64,000 nucleotides of DNA from Hylemonella sp. (GCA_030695415.1 JAUYQZ010000046.1:62001-126000), one strand, 5' to 3'; shown: positions 26,109 to 37,344, counted from the stretch's first letter. Notes: a model not told the origin generated them from the sequence alone. Program-made: numbers and translations.

Positions 26109-27023
26109 CTAGCTGACCTCGAAGTTCAGCGTTGGCGCACTGGCGTCGCTGAACGCTGCCCCCAGGGCAATCTGCCCGCGACCATGCAGCACACACTCCT
26201 CGCGGCGCAGCAGCAGCTCTGACCGGGTGCCGACAAAACGGATCCAGGTGCCGTAGCTACTCATGTCGATCAGCATGATGCGCCCGTGGCGCCACTCCAG
26301 CCGCGCATGAGTGCGCGATACGCGTGGATCCACGACGACGAACTCACAGTGGCGAATGCGGCCTATGTGCACAGGCAACTCGAAGGCGCGGTAGACGCGC
26401 ATCTCATCCCCCCACGACAGGTGGACCTCCTGCCCAAGTGCGTCGGCCGTGGCCGCCTTGCTCATGGGATCAACCTCACCCTGCATGGTGATGAAGTCCG
26501 TGGACTGGTCCTCGTGCCACTCGACCTGGTACACGTTGCACGGTTCGACCCGGCCGCGCACGCTGATCGGCCCCAAGGGGCGGTACCGAATGCCGTTGGC
26601 ACGGCTGGAGTAGTCCAGGTCAAGGCTTTCGACCCAGATTTCGTGGGGGCCGGCGAGGTCAGACAGGCGGGATGCGATATTGACGGCATCGCCGTAGCAG
26701 TCCCCGTTGACGATTTCCACCTCACCGGTGGCGATGCCGACACGGATCGGCAGATGCTCTGCCAGCGGCTGCTGGAGCAGGTTCATCTGGTGCTGGCGCT
26801 GCAGATCCACCACAGCATGGATCGCCGAGGTGGCGTCATCGAACACGGTGAGAACCCCATCACCCAGGGTCTTGATGACTTGACCACCCCGCGCCTGCAG
26901 CACCTCGCAAATCCAGCGGGTCAGTTGCGTGACGGCGCGGGTTGCCCTGATATTACCTAGTGACTCGAATACGGAGGTACTGCCGGCCAGATCAGTAAAA
27001 ACGACGGTGGTGTTGACACCCAT
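26109..27023 (-). CDS. Class III nucleotide cyclase with C-terminal FHA domain
   Basis: 304 residues from ATG at 27023 (a TTG two codons upstream is possible). The cyclase domain (about 1-170) has metal-binding Asp11 (VVFTDLAGST), Lys51 and Asp55 in IKTLGDG, and the transition-state motif DAVNIASRL, so it looks catalytically complete and would make a cyclic nucleotide, probably cAMP. Residues about 205-300 form an FHA domain with HIGR, VSRTHARL and SSYGTW (usually NGT), a phosphothreonine-binding module. No transmembrane segment is evident. Convergent with comB and divergent from the orphan gene at 27171. The kinase that would phosphorylate its partner is not in the window. Confidence 0.88.
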   Translation of the reverse strand: MGVNTTVVFTDLAGSTSVFESLGNIRATRAVTQLTRWICEVLQARGGQVIKTLGDGVLTVFDDATSAIHAVVDLQRQHQMNLLQQPLAEHLPIRVGIATGEVEIVNGDCYGDAVNIASRLSDLAGPHEIWVESLDLDYSSRANGIRYRPLGPISVRGRVEPCNVYQVEWHEDQSTDFITMQGEVDPMSKAATADALGQEVHLSWGDEMRVYRAFELPVHIGRIRHCEFVVVDPRVSRTHARLEWRHGRIMLIDMSSYGTWIRFVGTRSELLLRREECVLHGRGQIALGAAFSDASAPTLNFEVS

Positions 27024-27170
27024 GCGCAAGCTTGATTGATATTTTCTGTCGACAGTTTAGGGCATCGCCGAACGCTTGAATACCGCGTCTCTGTCCGAAT
27101 TTCGAACGGCTGGACAAGCATACAGTCCTGAGGTGTTGCTCGATGTATCTTGGGTAAAGTATTGATTTAC
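27024..27170. promoter_or_regulatory. Divergent promoter region of the cyclase and orphan genes
   Basis: About 147 bases between two divergent starts. It holds the perfect ten-base palindrome CTGTCGACAG (27046-27055) and an imperfect inverted repeat TGTCC...GGACA around 27090-27115. Either could be an operator. Neither gene has a good Shine-Dalgarno sequence. No -35/-10 pair stands out. Confidence 0.35.
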
Positions 27171-27620
27171 ATGTTGTTTTCCGATGACATCGAGAGCATA
27201 AAACAGTTGTGGGAAATCCACGCCGAAATTACCCTGCGGGAGTCGTTGAGTCTGTGGATCCATACAAAAAAAGAACATATGAATAAACTGGCAAACCAAT
27301 TCATCAGCAGCATGCAAGGACTGCTGGGACGTCCGCTCGCGGAGGATGCTCACGCAGCTGTCCGCATTGAGGATATCCGCCAAGCGATGATTGACTGCCT
27401 CGGCGACGAGGGCTGTCAAAGTTACCCGCACATTGAGAGGCGTGTGCTCTTCGCCCCGGACCTTCAGGGCCTGTGGTACTTGCGCGCCGACATCATGGTG
27501 GTCATCTCTTCCCTGCAGGGTGAAGGCGTGGCCAACCAGAAGATCCGCATCATTACCGGCATGTTCGAGGGCCTGCTCCCCAGGAGCATGATCTCGCGCC
27601 CGGGTGCTCTGAGCCGCTGA
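27171..27620 (+). CDS. Hypothetical protein beside the cyclase-FHA gene
   Basis: I do not recognise this 149-residue protein. It is mostly helical in appearance and lacks a signal peptide or membrane segment. The N-terminus is richer in Lys, Ile and Asn than its neighbours, matching the AT-rich bases around it, while the C-terminal third looks like ordinary local coding sequence. ATG at 27171 is used; a TTG at 27150 would add seven residues. It converges with the LD-carboxypeptidase gene 18 bases away. It might partner the divergent cyclase. Confidence 0.6.
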   Translation: MLFSDDIESIKQLWEIHAEITLRESLSLWIHTKKEHMNKLANQFISSMQGLLGRPLAEDAHAAVRIEDIRQAMIDCLGDEGCQSYPHIERRVLFAPDLQGLWYLRADIMVVISSLQGEGVANQKIRIITGMFEGLLPRSMISRPGALSR

Positions 27621-27637
27621 CTTTTCAGACCCCTCGC

Positions 27638-28648
27638 TCAGTGAGCGTGGGCGTGGCCCCAAAGCAACAGCGCATCACGCCCCTGCACCACCAGGTCGCA
27701 GGTCTGGCCAACAGGCAGCAGGACCTTGGTGGGAACGTGACCAAACGGCAGATTGGTCAGGACGGGCACCTTGACTTGGCTGCGCAGCCAGTTGATCACG
27801 GACTGCAGTTTGAAACCCTTGTCGTGCGGCACCAGCGTGTAGCCGGTGAACTGGCCCAGCACGATGGCCTTCTGTCCCGCCAAGACGCCGGAATGCAGGA
27901 GTTGGCTCAGCATGCGTTCAATTCGGTAGGGATGCTCGGCCACATCCTCCAGAAAAAGGATGCCGTCTTTCACCGCCGGAAAAAAGGGTGTTCCCAGCAG
28001 GGAGCACAGCACGGCCAGATTGCCGCCCCAGAGCACGCCGTCATCCACCTTGAAGTTGGCCGCTTCACCCAGACGTCGCGCGTGAAATGGGCCAGCCAGG
28101 ACGATGTCTGCCTCGCGCTCCTTGTGCTGACGCCAGCCGGCACCCTCCCCCTGCCCCCGGATCATGTCGTCGAAGCAGGCTTCCATGATGTCGTCCGGGC
28201 CGCCACGGCCCCCGGCGCCATGACCATCGGCCTTATCCGACCGGTCGCTCACCCCGAAGCCTTCGCACAGGGAAGGGCCCGCCCAGGTCACCGCTCCCGA
28301 CTGGGCCAGCACGGCCAATTGAAAGGCCGTGAAATCGCTAAGGCCCACGAACTGCGTGCCGCGCTCGATGGCCTTCGCAACACTTTTGTACTTGATGCTC
28401 GGAAGTATCCGCGTCAGGCCGTAGCCGCCCCTTGAAATCATGGCCACGTCGGCCCCACTGGCAGCGGCGCGGTGAATAGCCGCTACACGCGTGGCATCGT
28501 CGCCGGCAAAACGCTGGAAGGACGAAAGCGCCGCCTCGTCGACTTCGACCTCGTGGCCTAAGCCCTGCAGGCGTTTCAAGCCCCGTCGAAAAGCCGCCTT
28601 GTCGCGCACGGCCCCGGAGGGGGAAAAGATATAGATGTGTTTCTTCAT
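27638..28648 (-). CDS. ldcA: LD-carboxypeptidase (peptidase family S66)
   Basis: 336 residues from ATG at 28648; longer in-frame reading upstream is not protein-like for this family. LD-carboxypeptidase removes the terminal D-alanine from tetrapeptides during murein recycling in the cytoplasm. Catalytic Ser lies in FVGLSDFTAF (near residue 110), Glu in LEDVAEHPYRIERML and the final His in PFGHVPTK. The family is also related to microcin C resistance protein MccF, which is of interest because a Yej-type importer is also present in the window. The TadA fusion gene ends 11 bases before its start, so co-transcription is likely. Confidence 0.9.
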   Translation of the reverse strand: MKKHIYIFSPSGAVRDKAAFRRGLKRLQGLGHEVEVDEAALSSFQRFAGDDATRVAAIHRAAASGADVAMISRGGYGLTRILPSIKYKSVAKAIERGTQFVGLSDFTAFQLAVLAQSGAVTWAGPSLCEGFGVSDRSDKADGHGAGGRGGPDDIMEACFDDMIRGQGEGAGWRQHKEREADIVLAGPFHARRLGEAANFKVDDGVLWGGNLAVLCSLLGTPFFPAVKDGILFLEDVAEHPYRIERMLSQLLHSGVLAGQKAIVLGQFTGYTLVPHDKGFKLQSVINWLRSQVKVPVLTNLPFGHVPTKVLLPVGQTCDLVVQGRDALLLWGHAHAH

Positions 28649-28659
28649 CAAGCTGCCGA

Positions 28660-30039
28660 TTATCGCGGGGCGAAATGGCGGACTGCCGCCTGCGCGATAG
28701 CCTCGCCCTGCTCCTGGACGAAATGCCCCCCCTGCTCTACGCGCACAGGCTCGGGGCAGCCGCGGATTACCTCCCGCAACTGCTGCATGACCGGCCAGCC
28801 CAGCACCGGATCCTGCAGGCCCACGGCCATCAGGCTGCGACCTTGCCACTCGGTTTGCCAGAAGTCACGAGCCTGGCGTGAGATCGCGGCACCATCGGCC
28901 TGTGCAGTCTCCGGCACCATGGGCGGGAAGGCGCGCAGAGCCGCCCGGTGGCCACGATCCGGGAAAGGTGCGTCATAGGCGGCTGCCTCCTGCTTACTCA
29001 TCGAGGGATTAGCACGCGCCAGCAGGCCTGCGACGCTGTAATCCGGCTTCTTGGCACACATCTCGCGCCAGGCCAGGAAGCCAGAGCTCAGAGGGGCATC
29101 GCCGGTGGCCAACGTTGTGTTCATGACGAGCAGGCCGTCGTAGCGTTTTGGTGCTTCCATGGGCAGGGTCAGGCCCAGCAGCCCGCCCCAGTCCTGTACC
29201 ACCAGCACGATGTTATTCAGGTTCAGGCGTTCGACGAACTCCAGCAGCACTTGACGGTGCCAGCTGAAGCTGTGGGCGGACTCCTTCTTGGGCTTGTCGC
29301 TGCGGCCAAAGCCGATCAGGTCGGGCGCCACCACCCGGTGACCAGCGGCCAGGAAGACGGGGATCATCTTGCGGTAAAGATAGCTCCAGCCCGGATTGCC
29401 GTGCAGGCACAGCCAGGTCATCGGGGCATCGCGCGGACCTTCGTCCAGGTAATGCAGACGCAAGCGGGCCAAAGCCGGCAAGTCGCTGAGGTAGTGTGGT
29501 GCCCACGGATACGCCGGCAGATCGACAAAATACGCCTCAGGTGTACGCACCGCGTCTTCGCGGACCGGCTGGCTCAGGAGACGCTGCGTCTCCCGTTTGC
29601 GCTGGAAGAAATCCTGCAAGAGCGCGCCGCACTCCTGCGCCAGCACGCCTCCCTGCACGGCCGTCTGGTGGTTCAGCTGCGACTGGGCGAACAGATTCAG
29701 TACGGATCCGGCCGCGCCGGTCTTGGGGTCTGGCGCACCGAACACCACCCGCTTGAGTCGCGCGTGCAGCAGGGCACCGGCGCACATGGGACAGGGCTCC
29801 AGCGTGACGAAGAGCTCGCAATCCTCCAGCCGGTAGTTGCCAAGCCGGGCCGCCCCATCGCGCAAGGCGCGGATCTCGGCATGTGCCGTGGGGTCGTGGC
29901 TGCCGATGGGTGCGTTGTGACCAGTCGCGATCACGACGCCCTGGTGCACCAGCACGGCCCCCACCGGTACCTCGCCGGCCTCCGCAGCCTCGCGCGCCAG
30001 CGCCAGCGCCTGCTGCATGAAGACGGCATCAGTTGCCAT
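28660..30039 (-). CDS. tadA: Fusion of tRNA adenosine(34) deaminase TadA and haloalkane dehalogenase-like hydrolase
   Basis: 459 residues. Residues 1-150 are TadA, which converts adenosine 34 to inosine in tRNA-Arg(ACG): zinc site His53-Ala-Glu55 (AHAEIRAL) and Cys83/Cys86 in PCPMC. Residues about 165-459 are an alpha/beta hydrolase of haloalkane dehalogenase type: HGNPGW, nucleophile Asp283 in VQDWGG, acid Asp410 and base His439 in GGHFVQ. The two parts are in one frame without a stop. ATG at 30039 overlaps the upstream gene by 11 bases. The hydrolase substrate is unknown, and an epoxide or other C-X bond is possible. Since tadA is usually essential, the fused form is presumably functional. 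Confidence 0.93.
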   Translation of the reverse strand: MATDAVFMQQALALAREAAEAGEVPVGAVLVHQGVVIATGHNAPIGSHDPTAHAEIRALRDGAARLGNYRLEDCELFVTLEPCPMCAGALLHARLKRVVFGAPDPKTGAAGSVLNLFAQSQLNHQTAVQGGVLAQECGALLQDFFQRKRETQRLLSQPVREDAVRTPEAYFVDLPAYPWAPHYLSDLPALARLRLHYLDEGPRDAPMTWLCLHGNPGWSYLYRKMIPVFLAAGHRVVAPDLIGFGRSDKPKKESAHSFSWHRQVLLEFVERLNLNNIVLVVQDWGGLLGLTLPMEAPKRYDGLLVMNTTLATGDAPLSSGFLAWREMCAKKPDYSVAGLLARANPSMSKQEAAAYDAPFPDRGHRAALRAFPPMVPETAQADGAAISRQARDFWQTEWQGRSLMAVGLQDPVLGWPVMQQLREVIRGCPEPVRVEQGGHFVQEQGEAIAQAAVRHFAPR

Positions 30040-30649
30040 GCAGATCCAGGCGATCCATCCAGGCGGCAAGCGCGCGCTCGTTCTCGCTGCCTGCGGCGTA
30101 AACCGCCTTCATGGCCGCATGCGCTTCGGGGCGGTGCTGGTTCAGCTTGAGCTTGCACTGCAGCGTTGTCACACGCAGCTCGAAGGCAACGATGCCAGCA
30201 AGCATCCGGTGCGCATAGTCCTCACCCAGGCCACGCCACTGTGCTGCGTAGGCTGGCTCATGGTCACCAATCAGCTTCTTCAGCAGCGCGTCCTTGGCCG
30301 CCGCGTCCTCCACCAGCGTCGCCTGCACCGTGGCATGCACGGCGAGGTAGTTCCACGTCGGCACCCGGACGAGATCCGGGTAGACCTGGGGCGACATGTA
30401 GGCATGGGGCCCGAGGAAAGTCACCACGGCTTGCGCACGCGCCTGCAGGTAGCGCCAGTGGGGGTTCGGTTTGGCCACATGGCCCAGCAGCACGAGCCCG
30501 AGGCCCTCGTCCTGCACATGCAGCGGCAGATGTGTCACATAAGGCAGGCCCGCATCGTCCGGGCTGATCAGGCTGGCAAAAGGATGACCACGCATGAGGG
30601 CCAGGGCATGTTCGCGATCTTCCGACTTGAACTGGGGCGTAAGGTACAT
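30029..30649 (-). CDS. PaiB-like FMN-binding protein
   Basis: 206 residues. The opening MYLTPQFKSEDREHALALMRGHPFASLI and the middle segment AYMSPQVYPDLVRVPTWNYLAVHA match the PaiB/FMN-binding negative regulator family, which has a split-barrel flavin-binding fold. The family name comes from a Bacillus transcriptional regulator; enzymatic roles are also possible. It overlaps the TadA fusion gene by 11 bases, so the two are probably co-transcribed and coupled. No DNA-binding helix-turn-helix is evident. Confidence 0.85.
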   Translation of the reverse strand: MYLTPQFKSEDREHALALMRGHPFASLISPDDAGLPYVTHLPLHVQDEGLGLVLLGHVAKPNPHWRYLQARAQAVVTFLGPHAYMSPQVYPDLVRVPTWNYLAVHATVQATLVEDAAAKDALLKKLIGDHEPAYAAQWRGLGEDYAHRMLAGIVAFELRVTTLQCKLKLNQHRPEAHAAMKAVYAAGSENERALAAWMDRLDLHGN

Positions 30650-30777
30650 CGTGCATCAAGTTTAGCCGCTGCCTCCCTGAATTCACCGTGAGGCAAAGCA
30701 ACAGGCCGCCACAAGCCACAGAAATTCTGGTACCTTCATGGACAGAGAGACAGGTACAAGGAACGACAGGCGAAGGC

Positions 30778-32616
30778 ATGAGTGGCGCGTTGGTAGGATT
30801 CCGGGTCGACGGCAACAACAAGCTGATGCGTCTGCATGGCGAGCGCGGCTGCGAAGGCGTGCTGACCGAGGTGCTGGCTTATTTGCGCAGTGTCAGCCAT
30901 GCCCGCTTGCACGCCTACGCAAGCACCTTGAAGCCGGTGGCCACGACCGATGGCCCCTACGCCGAGGAGACAGCCCAAGCTGTGATGCAGGCCTTTTGCG
31001 AAGCCCATCTGGGCGAGAGCTGCTGCCTGCAGACCTGGGCCGAGGCCTTCGCGGCTTTTCCTGAACTTGAGGCCTGGCATGCGGGCTTCCCCTTCATTCC
31101 CGCCGCCCGGCTGGACAACTGCGGCGACGTGACCTGGGGCATCCTGCTGGATCTGGACGCCAGCGCCTTGCAGATTTTCGTCAACCGCAACGCGCGCTTC
31201 CAATGGCGCGAGATGGCGTCGTCGCAGCCGGCTTACTGCACCCTGCCGCTGGCCGATGCACGCGAACTGACGGCGCAGGACCTCAGTGCCTTGCACGGCG
31301 TCTTGCACCAGCACTCCTATTCCGACGGCATGGATCCTGTCTTGCCGCTGCGCGACGCGCAATCGGCCCCCTTCCCCGGTCCTGGCGACTGGCTGGCGCA
31401 GTTACGACTCCAGGGCGGGCGCGTGCGGCTGCTGCTGCAACGCGGATCGCTGCGGGCCAAAGTGCGTCAGGTCGGCGAATTCAAGCTGGACGATCCCCAC
31501 TGCGGGGCTTTGCTGCGCGAGGCGCTCGACCCGCAGGTACTGGCGCTGGCGCAGGCCATTTACGGGCCCGGCGCCAGCCTGGGACAGGTCGCCCACGTGG
31601 CAGCGCAAGCGCCGCAACTTCCCTTCGCCCCCGGCGACAGCGGCCTGCCGCTGCTGGTGCTGGGCCTGAGTCCAGCGTCCGGCTTGAGCCTGGCACCGGG
31701 ACCAGCCTTCTTCGACGCTGTGCGCATGCGTCTTCTGGCCGCGGGCATGAGCCCGCAGGGCTGGCGCTTCCTGATCAAGCAGGACAACGCGGTATTGCGC
31801 TTTTTGCTGCAGTTCTTTCCGCCATCGGCGCGCATCCTGGGCAGCTTTTCGCATTTCATCAATCTGCTGGCCAGCGCCTTGCAGAACGAGGCCCTGCGCA
31901 TCGAGCGCTGCCAGCCCGCGCTGCGCGGCGTCGAGCGCATTCTCGACCGCACGCGCGGGCGTCCGGGCTCGCTGCGCGAGGAAAACGCGCGCATTTTCCT
32001 GCGCGCCATCATGCGCGCGCAATTGTCTTCCGACGAGGAGGCCAACCTGGCCCACGAGGCGCAGGATGTGTCTGACTTCGTCTACGCCCACGCCGAGGTG
32101 CTCAAGGGCGTCACCTGGCGCTCCCTGTGCCGTCGCTCGGATGACTGGCACCGGGCCCTGTTGATCACCGTCGATCCCGACAAGGATGTACGCTGGCCCG
32201 CGCTCTTGCCGGTCTATGCCACCGGCCCTTATGTTGCCGTGGAACTCGACTCCGGCTTCCTGCTGGCCGAGGAGGGCCTGGAGCAGCGCCACTGCATCGG
32301 CACCTATGCCAACGCCTGCGCCAGCGGCGCGACCCGGGTTTTTTCCCTGCGCCACAAGGGCAGGCGCATCGCGACCATCGAACTGCAGCGTGGCCATGAT
32401 GACGCCTGGCGCCTGGTCCAGATCCGTGGCAAGGCCAATACGGTGGTGCAGGACCCTGCGCTGCTGGAAGCGGCTGGCCAGTTGGCTCTGGCCTATTCGG
32501 AGGCGGCGCGCTCGCGCGAGCGTGCGGAGTTCGCCAAGGCGCGCGCGTATGGGCATTCGAGCGGATCTCTGTCGCCAGCGCTCGCCGCTCCCATGCAGGA
32601 GTACTGGACCGGCTAG
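30778..32616 (+). CDS. PcfJ-like domain protein
   Basis: 612 residues from ATG at 30778. The C-terminal part (about 490-570) contains the PcfJ signature LAEEGLEQRHCIGTYANACASG followed by VFSLRHKGRRIATIELQ. PcfJ proteins were first seen on Enterococcus conjugative plasmid pCF10, and their biochemical role is not established. The N-terminal 450 residues have no domain I recognise, are rich in Leu and Ala and contain no membrane segment or signal peptide. It stands alone, divergent from the PaiB-like gene and convergent with guaA; no conjugation genes are nearby. Confidence 0.8.
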   Translation: MSGALVGFRVDGNNKLMRLHGERGCEGVLTEVLAYLRSVSHARLHAYASTLKPVATTDGPYAEETAQAVMQAFCEAHLGESCCLQTWAEAFAAFPELEAWHAGFPFIPAARLDNCGDVTWGILLDLDASALQIFVNRNARFQWREMASSQPAYCTLPLADARELTAQDLSALHGVLHQHSYSDGMDPVLPLRDAQSAPFPGPGDWLAQLRLQGGRVRLLLQRGSLRAKVRQVGEFKLDDPHCGALLREALDPQVLALAQAIYGPGASLGQVAHVAAQAPQLPFAPGDSGLPLLVLGLSPASGLSLAPGPAFFDAVRMRLLAAGMSPQGWRFLIKQDNAVLRFLLQFFPPSARILGSFSHFINLLASALQNEALRIERCQPALRGVERILDRTRGRPGSLREENARIFLRAIMRAQLSSDEEANLAHEAQDVSDFVYAHAEVLKGVTWRSLCRRSDDWHRALLITVDPDKDVRWPALLPVYATGPYVAVELDSGFLLAEEGLEQRHCIGTYANACASGATRVFSLRHKGRRIATIELQRGHDDAWRLVQIRGKANTVVQDPALLEAAGQLALAYSEAARSRERAEFAKARAYGHSSGSLSPALAAPMQEYWTG

Positions 32617-32621
32617 GCTGT

Positions 32622-32651
32622 CCGCCGTGCCGCCCGCAGACAGCACGGTGG
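32622..32651. terminator. Possible bidirectional hairpin between PcfJ-like gene and guaA
   Basis: Arms CCGCCGTGC (32622-32630) and GCACGGTGG (32643-32651) pair with one G-T wobble around a 12-base loop, between two converging stop codons. There is no T-run, so intrinsic termination is only a possibility. Confidence 0.3.
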
Positions 32652-32653
32652 CA

Positions 32654-34267
32654 TCATTCCCACTCGATGGTGGCCGGCGGCTTCGAACTCACGTCGTAGG
32701 TCACGCGGTTGATGCCGCGTACCTCATTGATGATGCGACTTGAGACCCTCTTGAGCAGCGCGTAGGGCAGCTCGGCCCAGTCGGCCGTCATGAAGTCGCT
32801 GGTCTGCACGGCGCGCAGGGCCACCACATAGTCGTAGGTGCGGCCATCGCCCATGACACCCACGCTCTTGACCGGCAGGAAGACCGTGAAGGCCTGGCTG
32901 GTCAGCTCGTACCAGGACTTGCCGGAAATCGGGTCGAGGGTGGAGCGCAGCTCCTCGATGAAGATGGCATCGGCCCGGCGCAGCAGATCAGCGTAATCCT
33001 TCTTCACTTCACCCAGGATGCGCACCCCCAGGCCAGGGCCCGGGAAGGGATGGCGGTAGACCATGTCGTGCGGCAGGCCCAGTGCCACACCGAGTTCACG
33101 CACCTCGTCCTTGAAGAGGTCGCGTAGCGGCTCCAGCAACTTCAGGCCCAGCTGTTCGGGCAGGCCGCCCACGTTGTGGTGGCTCTTGATGGTGACGGCC
33201 TTCTTGCTCTTGGCCCCCCCGGACTCGATCACGTCGGGGTAGATGGTGCCCTGGGCCAGCCACTTGGCACCTTTGGCTCCCTCGCCCTTGAGCTTGGCCG
33301 CCTCGGCCTTGAAGACGTCAACGAACAGTCCGCCAATGATCTTGCGCTTCTGCTCGGGTTCGCTGACGCCGGTCAGCTTGCCCAGGAAGAGCTCACTGGC
33401 ATCCACCCGGATCACCTTGGCGTGCAGCTTGCCGGCGAACATGTCCATGACCATGTCGCCCTCGTTCAGGCGCAGCAGGCCGTGGTCCACGAAGACGCAG
33501 GTCAACTGGTCACCGATGGCGCGGTGGATCAGCGCTGCGGCCACCGAGGAATCGACGCCACCGGACAGGCCCAGGATGACCTCTTCGTCCCCCACCTGTC
33601 GGCGGATGGACTCCACGGCTTCCTTGACGTGATCGCGCATGACCCAGTCGGCCCGGGTGCCGCAGATCTCCAGAACGAAACGCTCCAGCATCGCCCTGCC
33701 CTGCACGGTGTGCGTGACTTCCGGGTGGAACTGCACCGCATAGAAGCGGCGCTGCTCGTCGGCCATGCCGGCGATAGGGCAGCTGGGTGTGGACGCCATG
33801 AGCTTGAAGCCGGGCGGGAAGGCCGTGACCTTGTCGCCGTGGCTCATCCAGACCTTGAGCATGCCGTGGCCTTCGGGCGTCGTGAAGTCGGCGATGTCCT
33901 TGAGCAGGGCGGTGTGACCATGGGCCCGCACCTCGGCGTAGCCGAACTCGCGCTGCTGACCGCTTTCCACCTTGCCGCCGAGCTGTTGCGCCATGGTCTG
34001 CATGCCGTAGCAGATGCCCAGCACCGGCACACCCAGTTCGAACACGGCCTGCGGTGCCTTGTCGGTGCTTTCCTCGTAGACGCTGGCGTGGCTGCCAGAG
34101 AGGATCACGCCCTTGAGCTGGCCGTCGGCCGCGAACTGCCGCACCCAGTCGTCCGTCACATCACAGGGATGGACCTCGCAGTACACATGCGCCTCGCGCA
34201 CACGGCGGGCGATCAGCTGCGTGACCTGGGAGCCGAAATCGAGGATGAGGATTTTCTGGTGTTGCAT
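32654..34267 (-). CDS. guaA: GMP synthase (glutamine-hydrolysing)
   Basis: 537 residues (family about 525). The N-terminal glutamine amidotransferase has its catalytic Cys in LGICYGMQ and the His-Glu pair in HPEVTH. The ATP pyrophosphatase domain has the P-loop GLSGGVDSS, and the C-terminus is the dimerisation domain ending in TIEWE. It converts XMP to GMP in the last step of guanine nucleotide synthesis. It lies 179 bases downstream of guaB on the same strand, the usual guaBA order. No terminator or attenuator pattern stands out in the gap. Confidence 0.98.
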   Translation of the reverse strand: MQHQKILILDFGSQVTQLIARRVREAHVYCEVHPCDVTDDWVRQFAADGQLKGVILSGSHASVYEESTDKAPQAVFELGVPVLGICYGMQTMAQQLGGKVESGQQREFGYAEVRAHGHTALLKDIADFTTPEGHGMLKVWMSHGDKVTAFPPGFKLMASTPSCPIAGMADEQRRFYAVQFHPEVTHTVQGRAMLERFVLEICGTRADWVMRDHVKEAVESIRRQVGDEEVILGLSGGVDSSVAAALIHRAIGDQLTCVFVDHGLLRLNEGDMVMDMFAGKLHAKVIRVDASELFLGKLTGVSEPEQKRKIIGGLFVDVFKAEAAKLKGEGAKGAKWLAQGTIYPDVIESGGAKSKKAVTIKSHHNVGGLPEQLGLKLLEPLRDLFKDEVRELGVALGLPHDMVYRHPFPGPGLGVRILGEVKKDYADLLRRADAIFIEELRSTLDPISGKSWYELTSQAFTVFLPVKSVGVMGDGRTYDYVVALRAVQTSDFMTADWAELPYALLKRVSSRIINEVRGINRVTYDVSSKPPATIEWE

Positions 34268-34446
34268 GGCAAGGTGCTGTTCACATAGTTCTCAATTCGG
34301 GACGCCGCCAACCGGCTTTGCCCACTGCAAGGGGCTGAGGACTGCGGCTCCGAACCTGCCTGCGCAAGCTCGGGCAGACCGAAGAGTCTCAGCCTCTGGC
34401 TGGGGTGCCTGGCGCGACACGAAGTGCTCGCAGCCTGGGGGTACGC

Positions 34447-36534
<2,088 letters not shown>

Positions 36535-36882
36535 TCAGTAGCCCGACTTGGCGCCGGCACGCTTGGTGGCAAAGAGGCCTGCCCTGCCGGCGCCCTGCTT
36601 GGCGAAGCGCTCGCGACGCGCCAGCTTGGGATCGACGCGCAGGGGTCGATAAACCTCCACCCGGTCCTGCGCACGCAGCACCTGGTCACGCGTCGCCTTG
36701 CGCCCCCAGACCCCTACCGGGGCATGCCGCAGGTCAAGCTCCGGGTATGTCCCGGCCAGACCACTGGCATGCAAGGCCTGGGCCACGGTACTGCCGGCCG
36801 GCAGGCGCAAGGTGAGCTCGAACACCTGCCGCGCGGCCGGCGCATAGCTCACCAGAATCTCGATCTCCAACTCAGTCGCCAT
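36535..36882 (-). CDS. rnfH: RnfH family ubiquitin-like protein
   Basis: 115 residues from ATG at 36882. The RnfH/RatB family shows a ubiquitin-like beta-grasp: EIEILVSYA...QVFELTLRLPAGSTVAQAL and RVEVYRPLRVDPK near the C-terminus. Its molecular role is unclear. It overlaps ratA by 11 bases and converges with the DUF4124 gene, which ends one base before. The ratA-rnfH pair is conserved in proteobacteria and is usually divergent from smpB, as here. Confidence 0.88.
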   Translation of the reverse strand: MATELEIEILVSYAPAARQVFELTLRLPAGSTVAQALHASGLAGTYPELDLRHAPVGVWGRKATRDQVLRAQDRVEVYRPLRVDPKLARRERFAKQGAGRAGLFATKRAGAKSGY

Positions 36883-37315
36883 AGACCTGCTCGGCGCGCT
36901 TGACAAAGGCATCGACCAGGCTGGTGGCGATCTTGTCGAACACCGGCCCGACCAGCTTGCCCAGCAGCGCATTGGAGAAACCGTAGTTCAGGGTCAGCTC
37001 GACTTTGCAGGCACGCTGGCCACCCTCGCCTACCGGCACGAAATGCCACTGGCCTTCCAGTTGCGAGAACGGCCCCTTGACCAGCTCCATCCTCACTTCG
37101 CTGCCGGGGACGTGGCTGTTGCGGGTGGTGAAGCTTTGATGGATGCCACCGAAAGCAATCCCGACTTCGGCCGTGGCGCCACCCTCATGGGATTCGACGA
37201 CCCGGGCGTGATCGCACCAGGGCAGGAATTCGGGATAGGCTGCCACCCCGATGACCAGCGCGTACATTTCCTGTGGGCTGTACCAGATCAGAACGGACTT
37301 GTGGACGGTTTTCAT
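36872..37315 (-). CDS. ratA: RatA-type START-domain protein (ubiquinone-binding family)
   Basis: 147 residues from ATG at 37315, MKTVHKSVLIWYSPQEMYALV. The fold is the SRPBCC/START type (hydrophobic ligand-binding cavity). E. coli RatA is reported to interfere with 70S ribosome association, while the related Coq10 family binds ubiquinone; the biochemical role here is not certain. It overlaps rnfH and is divergent from smpB across a 65-base gap. Confidence 0.9.
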   Translation of the reverse strand: MKTVHKSVLIWYSPQEMYALVIGVAAYPEFLPWCDHARVVESHEGGATAEVGIAFGGIHQSFTTRNSHVPGSEVRMELVKGPFSQLEGQWHFVPVGEGGQRACKVELTLNYGFSNALLGKLVGPVFDKIATSLVDAFVKRAEQVYGD

Positions 37316-37344
37316 AGAATGCTGGACCCGCAGGCCCAAACGGA

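Noticed and set aside
26109-27620. Cyclase-FHA region as a genomic island
   Set aside because: No integrase, transposase or repeats at the edges; AT richness alone does not establish transfer.
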